Source of the DNA: Mycolicibacterium psychrotolerans
Lineage (GTDB): Bacteria; Actinomycetota; Actinomycetes; Mycobacteriales; Mycobacteriaceae
Assembly (NCBI RefSeq): GCF_010729305.1
Contig: NZ_AP022574.1
Span: 682,001-746,000 of the forward strand
DNA: 64,000 bases
Direction of reading: 5' to 3'
Part shown: positions 54,356-63,525 of the stretch, piece after piece
How the letters are laid out: each line of letters opens with the position of its first letter
Numbering within the stretch: position 1 is the first letter of the stretch
The notes under the pieces: generated by a model
What the model was told of the DNA's origin: nothing
What the model saw: only the letters and a program-made list of their open reading frames with translations
Database searches by the model: none
Translations under genes and position numbers: made by a program

Positions 54356-55995
54356 GGTCGGCCTCCCGCCTCAGCCGGCAACAACGGACCCGACGGCGCC
54401 GCGGGCGCGGGCGCGGACGCGGCCGGCGGTGCGGCCGGTGCGATCGCGCCGAGCGGATCGCCCGGGGTGACACCCGGTGCCGGACCCGGCGGCGGCCCCG
54501 GCTGGGGATACCACGGCGGCGGCAGCGGGGTGTTCTCGCTGTACGCATTCGGCGGCCCGGGCAGCCTGCCGTTGTTGACGCCGAACGCCGGGGGTGCCGG
54601 CGGCGCGACGATGTCGGGCCCGCCCATCAACTCGGCCAGCGATTCCGGGGTCAGCATGTTCTGGGTGAACGGCTGCACGTCGACACCCTGCATACCGGGC
54701 GCGACCACCCAGCCGGGCTCGTGGTTGCCGTGGGAGAACAGCGTGTCCCGCGAGAAGATGCCCGGCACGGTGGTGTCCTTGTATCCCGGCGGCGGCTGCA
54801 GCCGTGGCTCGGAGTACGCGATCTGCTTGGGCAGCGTCATCGCCGGGTGCAGCTGGTTGACGCCGAACGGCAGGTAGTTGAACTTGATCGCGTCGAGGAT
54901 CGGGCCAAGGTACTGCGCGCACAACTCCGAGGACTCCTGGTAGCCCAGCCGGCTGCCCGCCTGGATCGCGCTGCAGATGAACTGCATCGGGTTGGCGAAG
55001 TTGTTGATCACCGGCAGACCGACGATGCCGCCCGCATTCGGCGCGGAGATGTTGACGACGTTCGCGCCCAGGTTCGGGAACACGTGCAGGCCGGTCTCCA
55101 GACCGTCGCGGGGCTCCGGCTGCAGGATCGCGTTGGTGACGTCGGCCAGGTTATTGATGTCGTGCGTCAGCACCTCACCGTTCTTGCCGATGAAATCCCT
55201 TGTGGTGGAGAGCAATTGGTTGAGATCCTGCAACGCGTCGGCGACCTCGCGGTCGGTGTTGGTGAACGCGTTGGTGAACTTCGCCAGGTCGTTGTTGAGC
55301 GCCACGAACTGCTGATCGCTCTTGTAGAGCGCGTTGACGAACAGCGCGAGGCTCTTGACGACGCTGAAGAGGTCGCCGCGACCTTCGTTGAGCGCGTACA
55401 GCGCTTCCGAGAGGCCCTTGAGCGTCTTGTTCAGCTGCTCGCCCTTGCCCGCGAACCCGTCGGCGGCGGACTCGATGATGTCACCGAAGGGGCCCTTGGG
55501 CTGTTCGGGCGTCGGCCCGAGGTCGGTGAGCAACCGGTCCAGTGAATCGCGCAGGTCGTCGTACTCGACCGGCACCTGGGTGCGGTCGAGGTTGATGACC
55601 GCGCCGTTCTCCATGACCGGCCCGCCGGTGTAGGGCGGGGCGAGCTGGACGGTGCGCGACGCGACCAGGCTCGGGTTGAGGATGGAGGCGGTGGCGTTGG
55701 CCGGGACCTTGAACTTCTTCTGATAGTTGAAGGTCACCTTCATCTTGTCGCCGTCGGGTTCGATCTTCTCGATCTTGCCGACCTGCACGCCCATGATCTG
55801 CACCTTGTCCCCGGGATACAGCGCCAGGGTCTGGGTGAAGTAGGCGGTGACGGTGTTGGTGGTCAACCGCTTGTAGGCGTTCCAGCCCAGGAACGCGGCC
55901 ACGATCGCACCGATCAGCACGAGGGTGCCGACCACCAGAGCCGCCCGGGACACGCCGGGCCGCTTGAGGTTTCGCACGTTGAAGATCGTCGACAT
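54352..55995 (-). CDS. mce1D: Mce-family lipid-transfer protein Mce1D
   Basis: A 547-residue protein: membrane helix (~18-42), MCE domain (VTAYFTQTLALYPGDKVQIM, GVQVGKIEKIEPDGDKM), long coiled-coil/helical domain, and a ~80-residue Pro-rich C-terminal tail. Seventeen bases separate it from mce1C and it overlaps mce1E. The Pro tail is shared with Mce1C and may extend into the cell wall. Confidence 0.95.
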   Translation of the reverse strand: MSTIFNVRNLKRPGVSRAALVVGTLVLIGAIVAAFLGWNAYKRLTTNTVTAYFTQTLALYPGDKVQIMGVQVGKIEKIEPDGDKMKVTFNYQKKFKVPANATASILNPSLVASRTVQLAPPYTGGPVMENGAVINLDRTQVPVEYDDLRDSLDRLLTDLGPTPEQPKGPFGDIIESAADGFAGKGEQLNKTLKGLSEALYALNEGRGDLFSVVKSLALFVNALYKSDQQFVALNNDLAKFTNAFTNTDREVADALQDLNQLLSTTRDFIGKNGEVLTHDINNLADVTNAILQPEPRDGLETGLHVFPNLGANVVNISAPNAGGIVGLPVINNFANPMQFICSAIQAGSRLGYQESSELCAQYLGPILDAIKFNYLPFGVNQLHPAMTLPKQIAYSEPRLQPPPGYKDTTVPGIFSRDTLFSHGNHEPGWVVAPGMQGVDVQPFTQNMLTPESLAELMGGPDIVAPPAPPAFGVNNGRLPGPPNAYSENTPLPPPWYPQPGPPPGPAPGVTPGDPLGAIAPAAPPAASAPAPAAPSGPLLPAEAGGRP

Positions 55996-56012
55996 CTAGC
56001 TCTGCACCCCCC

Positions 56013-57596
56013 TTATCCTTGTGAGCCCGGCGGGAGGAACGGCGGGTTGCCCGGCAGCGGAGCCGAATCGGCCGGCGGCAGCTGCGGACCCGGTCCTGGC
56101 GGCGGCGGCGGACCGGTCAGGGCCGGTGGCAGCGGCGCGATGCCCGGCGTGAAGTCGGGCGCCGAGGGCTGCGGTGACAGCGGAACCGTCCGCGCACCGG
56201 GCGGGGCAGGCGGCAACGGCGGCATGGCACCCGGCACGTTCGGCGAGAGCTGACCCGGGATCGCGGCGGCCGGCACACCCGGTCCGGGCAGCGGTCCGGT
56301 CGGGTTCGGCGCCGACGTCGCGACGTTGGGGCCCTGGCCCTCGTAGTTCGGCCCATACGGATTGTCGCCGAACGGCCCGACCGACAGACCCGCGCACGGC
56401 AGCGGGTTTCCGGGCCGGGGCAGCCCGTCCGCCGGCGGGGTGTACGAGCATGGCGAGCCCTTCAGCACGGCCGGACCGGGATTCTCGGGCGTGCCCTCGA
56501 TCGGAGTCGGGGCCGGCGGCGGCGCGCCGTTTTCGAACCCGGTGCCGTTGGGATCGGGGAACCGGAACGCGGGCAGACCGGCGTTGCGCCAGAACTCCTC
56601 CGGGTTGATGCCGCGCTTCTTGAACGCGGCGTCGACGAACGGCTGCAGGATCCAGTACGGGGCCAGGTTGACGAGCATCACCTTGAAGAAGGGACCGGAC
56701 GCGATGGCCTCCCCCAGGGAGGCGGTGAACTTCGACAGCGTGGTCAGCACATCGACCAGATCGAACTTGCGCTCGTTGAGCACGTCGCTGATCGTGCGCA
56801 GCTGCTCGAGGGTGCGGTTCAGGTTGGGGTTGTCGTCGATGAAACCCTTGACCTGGGTGGAGAACTTGTCGACCCGCTCGAGCAGCTGGCTCACCGCGTA
56901 GTTGCGCTCGTTGACCGCGGCCAGCAGGGTCTGGGCGTTGACGAACAGCTGGTTGATCTGCTCGCTGCGGTTGCCGAGCACCCCGGCCACCCGGTTGGCG
57001 TTGGCCAGCAGCTGCTTGATCTGGTCGTCGCGCTTGCCGATGGTGTCGGAGAACCGGGCCACCCCGTCGAGCGCCGCGCTCAGGTGCGGGTAGGTCTGGT
57101 CGATGGTCTGGCTCAGCACGTTGAGCGATTCCTTGACCGTCTTGGTGTCCCAGCCCGACGCGGAGTTGCTCAGGTCGAAGAACGCGTCGTAGATCTGGTA
57201 CGGCGTCGAGGTCTGCCCCAGCGGCAGCGTCCCGTTGGCGCGCAACGGGTCGTCACCGCGCGGCTCGATCTCGATGTTGCGCCGGCCCAGGATCGTGTCG
57301 GTGCGGATGGCGGCCCGGCTCTTGGTGCCGATCTCTGTGCCGCTCAGGCCGTACCCGATCACGACCTTGTCGCCGGAGATGTCCAGCGACCGCACCACGC
57401 CGACGTCGACGCCCGCGATGCGGACCTTGTCGCCGTTGTTGATGCCGCCGGTGTCGGAGAACTCCGCGTAATAGGTGGGCGTGGCGAACAGCATCGGCAC
57501 GCTGGCGAAGCTCTGCCCCACTCCGATGACCATGATCAGCAGGATGATGCCCATCATCCCGCTACGGACGCGGCTGGATCCCTCGAGAGCTCTCAT
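56013..57596 (-). CDS. mce1C: Mce-family lipid-transfer protein Mce1C
   Basis: A 527-residue protein. ATG 57596 (MRALEGSSRVRSGMMGI) overlaps the mce1B stop and matches the known Mce1C start. A membrane helix (~13-32), MCE domain (YYAEFSDTGGINNGDKVRIA, GVDVGVVRSLDISGDK), helical domain with FRFPDPNGTGFENGAPP, then a ~190-residue Pro/Gly-rich, likely disordered C-terminal tail. The tail differs in length and repeats from M. tuberculosis Mce1C, as these tails usually do. Confidence 0.95.
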   Translation of the reverse strand: MRALEGSSRVRSGMMGIILLIMVIGVGQSFASVPMLFATPTYYAEFSDTGGINNGDKVRIAGVDVGVVRSLDISGDKVVIGYGLSGTEIGTKSRAAIRTDTILGRRNIEIEPRGDDPLRANGTLPLGQTSTPYQIYDAFFDLSNSASGWDTKTVKESLNVLSQTIDQTYPHLSAALDGVARFSDTIGKRDDQIKQLLANANRVAGVLGNRSEQINQLFVNAQTLLAAVNERNYAVSQLLERVDKFSTQVKGFIDDNPNLNRTLEQLRTISDVLNERKFDLVDVLTTLSKFTASLGEAIASGPFFKVMLVNLAPYWILQPFVDAAFKKRGINPEEFWRNAGLPAFRFPDPNGTGFENGAPPPAPTPIEGTPENPGPAVLKGSPCSYTPPADGLPRPGNPLPCAGLSVGPFGDNPYGPNYEGQGPNVATSAPNPTGPLPGPGVPAAAIPGQLSPNVPGAMPPLPPAPPGARTVPLSPQPSAPDFTPGIAPLPPALTGPPPPPGPGPQLPPADSAPLPGNPPFLPPGSQG

Positions 57597-58624
57597 TTCG
57601 GCGTGCACCTACCCGAGGGCTGACTCCACACCTTGACCGTGCGCACCGGGCCCCCGGGCTGCAGCCCGTTGAGTTTCAGTGTCACGTCGCAGGCGTAGAA
57701 GTTGAAGAAGTCACCGTAGACGCCGCCGGCGCGGCCGATGATCTTCAACGCGGTCGGGAGCCGGACGAGCAGGTCATTGAGCTGATCCTTCTGGTCCACC
57801 AGCGGCTGCTGGACCACCTCGAGCTTGCTGACGGTCTGCTGCAGCAGCGGCCGGTTGTCGGCCAGCAGGTCGGCGATCGTGCCCGCGGCGTCGCTGATGT
57901 CGGCGACCGACGAGGCGATCGGATCGGCCCGGTTCTTCAAGCCGGTGATCAGCGTCTCGAAGTTCTGCACGGTGTCGTCGAACTGCTGCTGGTGCTTGAC
58001 CACGGTGGCCAGCACGCTGTTGAGGTTGTTGACCACCTCGCCGATGGCCTGGTCGCGGTCGGCCAGGGCCGAGGTCAGCGACGCGGTCTGGTCGAGGATG
58101 TCGTTGATCGTGCCGCCCTGTCCCTGGAAAACCGTGACGATCGACTGCGCGATCGTGTTGACCTTGTCCGGGTCCAGCGACTGGAACACCGGTCGGAAAC
58201 CGCCGATCAGCGCGTCGAGGTCGAGCGCGGGCTCGGTGCGTTCGACCGGGATGGTGCCGCCGGCGGGCAGCTTCTTGTTGCTGTCACCGCGCTTTAGCTC
58301 CAGGTAGCGGTCTCCGATGAGGTTGAGGTAGCGGATCGAGGCCGTCGTCTCGTCGAACAGCTCCAGCGAACGGTCCACATCGAAGTCGACGCGCGCCTTG
58401 GAGCCGCCGTCGATCAGCTTCACGTCCTTGACCTTGCCGACCTCCACGCCGGAGGCACGGACGAACTGGCCGGAGCGCAGCCCGCTGGTGTTGGTGAAGA
58501 CCGCCGAGTAGCTGTTGGTCCGGTCGAAGCGCATCTGACCGAACACCACGATGATGATCGCGGTGAACAGCAGCAGCACCAGCGAGAAGGCGCCCAGCTT
58601 GATCGCGGTTCCGGTGATTTTCAT
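57593..58624 (-). CDS. mce1B: Mce-family lipid-transfer protein Mce1B
   Basis: A 343-residue protein: membrane helix (~10-30), MCE domain (YSAVFTNTSGLRSGQFVRAS, GVEVGKVKDVKLIDGG) and helical domain ending FFNFYACDVTLKLNG and SGRCTPK, with the two terminal Cys typical of this subunit. ATG 58624 overlaps the mce1A stop (ATGA). No Pro tail. Confidence 0.95.
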   Translation of the reverse strand: MKITGTAIKLGAFSLVLLLFTAIIIVVFGQMRFDRTNSYSAVFTNTSGLRSGQFVRASGVEVGKVKDVKLIDGGSKARVDFDVDRSLELFDETTASIRYLNLIGDRYLELKRGDSNKKLPAGGTIPVERTEPALDLDALIGGFRPVFQSLDPDKVNTIAQSIVTVFQGQGGTINDILDQTASLTSALADRDQAIGEVVNNLNSVLATVVKHQQQFDDTVQNFETLITGLKNRADPIASSVADISDAAGTIADLLADNRPLLQQTVSKLEVVQQPLVDQKDQLNDLLVRLPTALKIIGRAGGVYGDFFNFYACDVTLKLNGLQPGGPVRTVKVWSQPSGRCTPK

Positions 58625-59838
58625 GGGTTGATCGTGTGCTCCCCGACTTGGCGTCCCCAGACGTACTCGGTGAGGATCGGCTGGCCCAGTTCGATGTGGT
58701 TGTACGGGGCGATGGATGCCCCGGTGTCCATCACCAGGTAGGGCGCCGGCCACAGGTCGCGGGTGACCGGCTGCCAGCATCCGGGGCGGCCCTCGGGCCC
58801 GCCTTTGGCGTTCACCCGCGGCAGGTTGTCGGGGTAGACGTAGGCGTTGGCCGTGCCGAGCCCGAGCAGTTCGGAGTGCGTGCGCAGCGAGTAGCCGTTG
58901 CCGCCCAGCGACGCGGCGATCTTCGGTTCGACGTCGTGGTAGTTGCGGATGGTGCAGAACAGCGCGGGGCTGTACTTGTCGAGCAGCGCGGAGGTGGGCA
59001 CCAGATCCTTGAGGCCGCGCTGCAGGTAGGGCCCGCCGCGTTCGAAGATGTCGCCGCCGGTGTTGCCGAAGCCGACGGCCGCCATCAGCGCCTGGTCGAC
59101 GTTGCCCTGCTGCTCGTTGAGCGTGCGCGCGGTGGTCACCGCGTTCTGCAGGCCGTCGAACAGATCGGGCGAGGCGTCGGCGTACACGTCGGCGAGGTCG
59201 GCGAGCAGCTGGTTGTCGCGGCGCAGCTGCGGCAGCCGCGGGTTGATCTCGTCGAGGATCTGGTTGCCGTTGACGATGGACTGCCCGAACCGGTCGCCGA
59301 GGCCGTCGAGCGCTTGTGCCGTCGCGGTCAGCGTCTGGTTCAGCTTGATCGGGTCGACCTGGCCGGCGACCGATACCACCGTCTCGAACAGCGTGTTGAA
59401 CTCGGTGGTCACCTTCGTCACGTCGATGATGTCGGAGTCGGTGATCCGCTTCGGGGACGGATTCTCGGGCGACGAGAACGACACGTACTTGTTGCCGAAC
59501 ACCGTGGTGGCACTGATGTCGGCGTTGACGTTCTGCGGGATCAGGTCGAGGTACTTGGGGTCGACCTCGAGGATGATCTTGGCGCGCGGGTCGCCGCCGA
59601 CGGTGACCTGCTCGACCTCGCCCACCCGGCCGATCTCCACGCCGTTGTAGGTGACCTTGGAGCCGGGGTCCATCGACAGACCCGACCGGGCGGCCATCAT
59701 CGTCAGCTGGGTGCGCGGCAGGAAGTCGCCGCGGAACTGCAGGAAGACCAGGACCAGCACGATGATGGTCAGCACGGCCAGCAGGAGGCCGGCCAGCTTG
59801 TAGGGCGGCTTGCGCTCGTCGTTCACGGGTGCCGTCAT
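58621..59838 (-). CDS. mce1A: Mce-family lipid-transfer protein Mce1A
   Basis: A 405-residue protein: membrane helix (~14-34), MCE domain (GLSMDPGSKVTYNGVEIGRV), helical domain and a C-terminus GRPGCWQPVTRDLWPAPYLV and GRQVGEHTINP that matches the mycobacterial Mce1A C-terminus. It is shorter than the 454-residue M. tuberculosis protein as I recall it, lacking an extra C-terminal stretch. Four bases follow yrbE1B. In M. tuberculosis Mce1A has been linked to cell entry as well as fatty-acid import. Confidence 0.95.
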   Translation of the reverse strand: MTAPVNDERKPPYKLAGLLLAVLTIIVLVLVFLQFRGDFLPRTQLTMMAARSGLSMDPGSKVTYNGVEIGRVGEVEQVTVGGDPRAKIILEVDPKYLDLIPQNVNADISATTVFGNKYVSFSSPENPSPKRITDSDIIDVTKVTTEFNTLFETVVSVAGQVDPIKLNQTLTATAQALDGLGDRFGQSIVNGNQILDEINPRLPQLRRDNQLLADLADVYADASPDLFDGLQNAVTTARTLNEQQGNVDQALMAAVGFGNTGGDIFERGGPYLQRGLKDLVPTSALLDKYSPALFCTIRNYHDVEPKIAASLGGNGYSLRTHSELLGLGTANAYVYPDNLPRVNAKGGPEGRPGCWQPVTRDLWPAPYLVMDTGASIAPYNHIELGQPILTEYVWGRQVGEHTINP

Positions 59839-59842
59839 CGCG

Positions 59843-60712
59843 CTACACCGTCAGGTTGAAGTTCGGGTCGACGCCGTACAGCGCCAACGAGGCGAACAGG
59901 ACCACACAGACGATCGCGATCAGGGACGCGCGCATCGACCGGCCGACCGCCTCGCCGACGCCCACTGGGCCGCCGCTGGCGTAGAAGCCGTAGTAGCAGT
60001 GATTCAGCATGACGATCACGGAGATGATGACGGCCTGCACAAAGGACCAGAACACGTCGTCGGGTCGCAGGAAGGTCCGGAAGTAGTGCTCGTAGGTACC
60101 GGTCGACTGGCCGTAGAACAGCGTCGTCGTGACCTGAGCCGACAGGAAGCTCATGATGATCGCCATCGCGTAGAGCGGGATGATCACGATGAACCCCGCC
60201 ACAATGCGCGTGGACACCAGGTAGGAGATCGACTTGATACCCATCACCTCGAGGGCGTCGATCTCCTCGCTGATCCGCATGGCGCCCAGCTCGGCGGTGG
60301 CGCCGGCGCCGACCGTGGCGGCCAGCGCCTGACCGGCCACCACGGGCGCGGCGATGCGTACGTTGATCAGCGCCGCGAAGAACCCGGTGAACGCCTCCAC
60401 ACCGATGTTGCCCAGGGACGCGAAGCCCTGGATCGCCACCAGAGACGAACCGGACAGCGTGACGAAGCCGACGATCGCGACGGTGCCGCCGATGACGGCC
60501 ATCGCGCCGGTGCCCATGCCGATCTCTGCGATCAGGCGCAGCATCTCCTTGCGGTAAAAGCGCACCGCATGCCCGATGGAGCCGACGGCGGTGACGACGA
60601 ACCAGGCGATGTGCCCCATCGAGTCCAAGCCGCGGCCGGGCGCACCGGCCAGCTTCTGGGCGGCCGCGGCACCCCGGGGGAACCGTGACCGCAGAACGGC
60701 AGCAGTCGACAT
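59843..60712 (-). CDS. yrbE1B: Mce1 permease YrbE1B (MlaE family)
   Basis: A 289-residue, five- to six-helix permease: GTVAIVGFVTLSGSSLVAIQ and AELGAMRISEEIDALEVMGI are the conserved cytosolic-facing segments that contact the MceG ATPase, and it ends LYGVDPNFNLTV. ATG 60712 was chosen over an earlier in-frame ATG because it gives the exact YrbE1B length and start (MSTAAVLRSRFPR). It is one base after the yrbE1A stop. MceG itself is encoded elsewhere. Confidence 0.95.
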   Translation of the reverse strand: MSTAAVLRSRFPRGAAAAQKLAGAPGRGLDSMGHIAWFVVTAVGSIGHAVRFYRKEMLRLIAEIGMGTGAMAVIGGTVAIVGFVTLSGSSLVAIQGFASLGNIGVEAFTGFFAALINVRIAAPVVAGQALAATVGAGATAELGAMRISEEIDALEVMGIKSISYLVSTRIVAGFIVIIPLYAMAIIMSFLSAQVTTTLFYGQSTGTYEHYFRTFLRPDDVFWSFVQAVIISVIVMLNHCYYGFYASGGPVGVGEAVGRSMRASLIAIVCVVLFASLALYGVDPNFNLTV

Positions 60713-60713
60713 G

Positions 60714-61511
60714 TCAGCTCCCCGTTCCGAATTTGACACCGATGGTGGTCAGCACGACGTTGACCGCGAACAGCGCGATGACGCACAGCACCAGCGTCTC
60801 GTTCACCGCGGTGCCGACGCCTTTCGCGCCTCCGGCGCATGTCAGGCCGCGGTAGCAGCCGACCAGTCCGGCGATCAGGCCGAACGTCAGGGCCTTGATC
60901 AGCGAGATCAGCACCTCGGGCAGGCCGGTGACCAGAGTGAGCGTGGATACGTAGGCGCCGGCGGACACGTTCTGCAGGTACACGCCGAAGATGAAGCCAC
61001 CGACCAGGCCGATCGTGATGACGGCGCCGTTGAGGAGCATCGCGACGAACGTCGAGGCGATCACGCGGGGCACCACCAGCCGGTGGATCGGGTCGATGCC
61101 CAGCACCTCCAGCGCGTCGATCTCCTCGCGGATCGTGCGGGCGCCGAGGTCGGCGCAGATGGCCGTGGACCCCGCGCCGGCGACGACGAGCACCGTCACC
61201 AGGGGGCCCAGCTGGGTGACCGCGCCCAGCGCCGCGCCCGCGCCGGAGATGTCGGCCGCGCCGAACTCGGTCAGCAGGATGTTGAGCGTGAAGATCAGCA
61301 GCACGGTCAGCGGGATGGACACGGCGACGGTGGGCAGGAAGGCGACCCGCAGCAGGAACCAGCTCTGCAGGATGAACTCGCGCCACTGGAACGGCGGCCG
61401 CAGAAGAGCCTTGCCCACCAGAACGCACATCCGGACGAAACCACCGACGGCCACCAGTCCAGGTCGGACTTGATCGCGCACGTAGCCGGTCAGGTTGGAA
61501 GTGGTGGTCAC
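60714..61511 (-). CDS. yrbE1A: Mce1 permease YrbE1A (MlaE family)
   Basis: A 265-residue permease with RTIREEIDALEVLGIDPIHR as the MlaE coupling motif and five or six helices, ending IGVKFGTGS. GTG start 61511. It is separated from fadD5 by 212 bases, the only wide gap in the operon, where an internal promoter could sit; such a promoter has been described at the equivalent place in M. tuberculosis. Confidence 0.95.
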   Translation of the reverse strand: MTTTSNLTGYVRDQVRPGLVAVGGFVRMCVLVGKALLRPPFQWREFILQSWFLLRVAFLPTVAVSIPLTVLLIFTLNILLTEFGAADISGAGAALGAVTQLGPLVTVLVVAGAGSTAICADLGARTIREEIDALEVLGIDPIHRLVVPRVIASTFVAMLLNGAVITIGLVGGFIFGVYLQNVSAGAYVSTLTLVTGLPEVLISLIKALTFGLIAGLVGCYRGLTCAGGAKGVGTAVNETLVLCVIALFAVNVVLTTIGVKFGTGS

Positions 61512-61613
61512 CGCAGCCCTCTCGCGACGAATCCGTCACTGGTGTAGCGCACCGGCAGCACCTGTCGCACGCCCCTTTCCAGCCCCAACCCCGACCGTGT
61601 GAGCCTCGCCTCC

Positions 61614-61627
61614 CTACCGGTTGGTAG
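61614..61627. promoter_or_regulatory. Inverted repeat in the fadD5-yrbE1A gap
   Basis: CTACC-GGTT-GGTAG is a perfect inverted repeat in the 212-base gap (61512-61723), where the rest shows no gene. It is 103 bases upstream of yrbE1A and could be a TetR-type operator for an internal promoter controlling the transporter genes apart from fadD5. Confidence 0.45.
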
Positions 61628-61723
61628 TAAGGCGGACCACAGGACTGTACCCGATGCCTCGGACCGTCTGTACCGCATCCGTTGGATTAGCCCCTCAACC
61701 GTTAGCAAATGATCCCCTTCCGG

Positions 61724-63415
61724 CTAACCTGGCTGCTGCCCGGCCGAAACCGTTGTCCGAGTGGAACTTTCGCGAGCGTCAATCTGGTCGCTGGCGGCGA
61801 AGCGGGCGCGCAGTTCTGTCTTGAGTACCTTGCCGGCCGGGTTCCTGGGCAGGGCCTCGACGATTTCGAGGGCCTTCGGGTGCTTGTACCGCGCGAGCCG
61901 CTCGGTCAGGAACTCGTCGAGGTCGGCCAGCGTCAGCGCGGCCTCACCGGTTGTTCTCAGCGAACTCCGGACGACCACCACAGCTACCGGGACTTCGCCC
62001 CACTTCTCGTGGCCTCGGCCGATCACCGCAACCTCGACGATGTCGGGATGCGCGGCCAGGACGTTCTCCACTTCCGCGCAGTAGATGTTCTCGCCGCCCG
62101 AGATGATCATGTCCTTCTTACGGTCGACGACCCAGATGTAACCCTCCTCGTCCTGCCGGACGAGGTCGCCGGAGTGAAACCAGCCGCCGGCGAAGGCCTC
62201 CGCCGTCGCCTCGGGGTTGTTCCAGTAGCCGGCCATCAGCGTCGGCGCCCGGTAGACGATCTCACCGACCTGGCCCACCGGCACGTCGTTCATCTCGTCG
62301 TCGACGATGCGCGCCGACACTGTCGGGATCACCTTGCCGACCGAGCCGAGCTTGCGCAGCGCGTCCTCGCCCAACAGCATGCAGGTCACCGGGGACATCT
62401 CCGTCTGCCCGAACGCGGCCAGGATCGCAGCGCCGGGGAACGTGTCGGCCATCTCGCGCAACAGCGTGTCCGACGCCGGCGCCGCACCCCAGGACAGCAC
62501 CCGCAGCTTGAGGTCACGGGGCTCGGCACGCTGCGCTGCGCACACCGCCTGCCACTGCGCGGGCACCAGGAAGATGCCCGTCACCTTCTCGGCCGCCAGC
62601 ACGTCGAGCAGTTCGCCGGGATCGAACGCGCCGAGGGGGTAGATCACCGTGGGCCGGCCGAGCAGCAGGCCGAAGATCGTGTTGCCGATACCGGCGATGT
62701 GGAACAACGGCACCCCGACGAACCCGATGTCGTGGTTGATGTCGGCGCCGTTGGTGAACAGGTGCGTCAGCGCCTGGCCGGCCAGGTTGGCGTGGGTCAG
62801 CACCGCGCCCTTCGGACGGCCGGTGGTGCCGGAGGTGTACATGATCAGCGCCGGCGAATCGTCGGGGACGTCCACCGCCGGGCACGGCGCGTTCTCGGCC
62901 AGCAGGTCCTCGTAGCCCAGCACGTGGAGATCGGCGAGGTCCTCGGTGGCGCCACCGGCGACGATCACGGTGTCGAGCGTCGCGTCGAGGCCCCGCACCG
63001 CGGTGGCGACCCCGGCCAGCACGGGCTCGGTGACGACGACCGCGGCCTGGCAGTCCGACACCAGGAACGCGATCTCCGGCGGTGTCATCCGGAAGTTCAC
63101 CGGCACGGCGATCGCGCCGAGCTTGTTGACCGCCAGCGTCGACTCGATGAACTCGGGACGGTTGAGCATCAGGATCAGTACCCGGTCGCCGGAACCCACC
63201 CCTCGCCGGTGCAGCGCGCCGGCCAGCGCGGTGACCCGGCGGTCCAGCTCGCCCCAGGTGGTGGTGGCGCCGAGGAATCGCAGCGCCGTCGCGTCCTGCT
63301 GCATCAGCGCGTGCCGGGCCAGCTGGTTCGCCCAGTTCTGCCTTCGGGCCAGATAGGGCTGCTCCGGCACGCTCGTCGAAGTCCCCGTCAATGTCACCGT
63401 CGTCCGTTCCGTCAC
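61724..63415 (-). CDS. fadD5: Fatty-acid-CoA/AMP ligase FadD5
   Basis: A 563-residue adenylate-forming ligase: AMP motif YTSGTTGRPKGAVLTH (193-208), FGQTEMSPV, the hinge segment YIWVVDRKKDMIISGGENIY and the C-terminal catalytic Lys in NPAGKVLKTEL. It activates fatty acids or mycolic acids to CoA esters as they enter. GTG start 63415. First gene of the mce1 operon and divergent from mce1R with a palindrome between, as in M. tuberculosis. C-terminus adds ~20 unconserved residues. Confidence 0.95.
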   Translation of the reverse strand: MTERTTVTLTGTSTSVPEQPYLARRQNWANQLARHALMQQDATALRFLGATTTWGELDRRVTALAGALHRRGVGSGDRVLILMLNRPEFIESTLAVNKLGAIAVPVNFRMTPPEIAFLVSDCQAAVVVTEPVLAGVATAVRGLDATLDTVIVAGGATEDLADLHVLGYEDLLAENAPCPAVDVPDDSPALIMYTSGTTGRPKGAVLTHANLAGQALTHLFTNGADINHDIGFVGVPLFHIAGIGNTIFGLLLGRPTVIYPLGAFDPGELLDVLAAEKVTGIFLVPAQWQAVCAAQRAEPRDLKLRVLSWGAAPASDTLLREMADTFPGAAILAAFGQTEMSPVTCMLLGEDALRKLGSVGKVIPTVSARIVDDEMNDVPVGQVGEIVYRAPTLMAGYWNNPEATAEAFAGGWFHSGDLVRQDEEGYIWVVDRKKDMIISGGENIYCAEVENVLAAHPDIVEVAVIGRGHEKWGEVPVAVVVVRSSLRTTGEAALTLADLDEFLTERLARYKHPKALEIVEALPRNPAGKVLKTELRARFAASDQIDARESSTRTTVSAGQQPG

Positions 63416-63437
63416 TGTGGGTTGCGCGAGGATGATA

Positions 63438-63447
63438 TTTGATCAAA
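63438..63447. promoter_or_regulatory. Candidate Mce1R operator
   Basis: TTTGATCAAA is a perfect 10-base palindrome inside the 110-base mce1R-fadD5 gap, 23 bases from the fadD5 start. GntR/FadR-type regulators bind short palindromes of this kind, and Mce1R is known to repress the operon from this gap. The exact site in this species is inferred. Confidence 0.6.
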
Positions 63448-63525
63448 CATGATGTTGCCTCGGTCACACTATGGGCCAGGCGGCGTCGGGACAACCCGTC
63501 GTCACATTTGAAGGGCGGCACCGCG

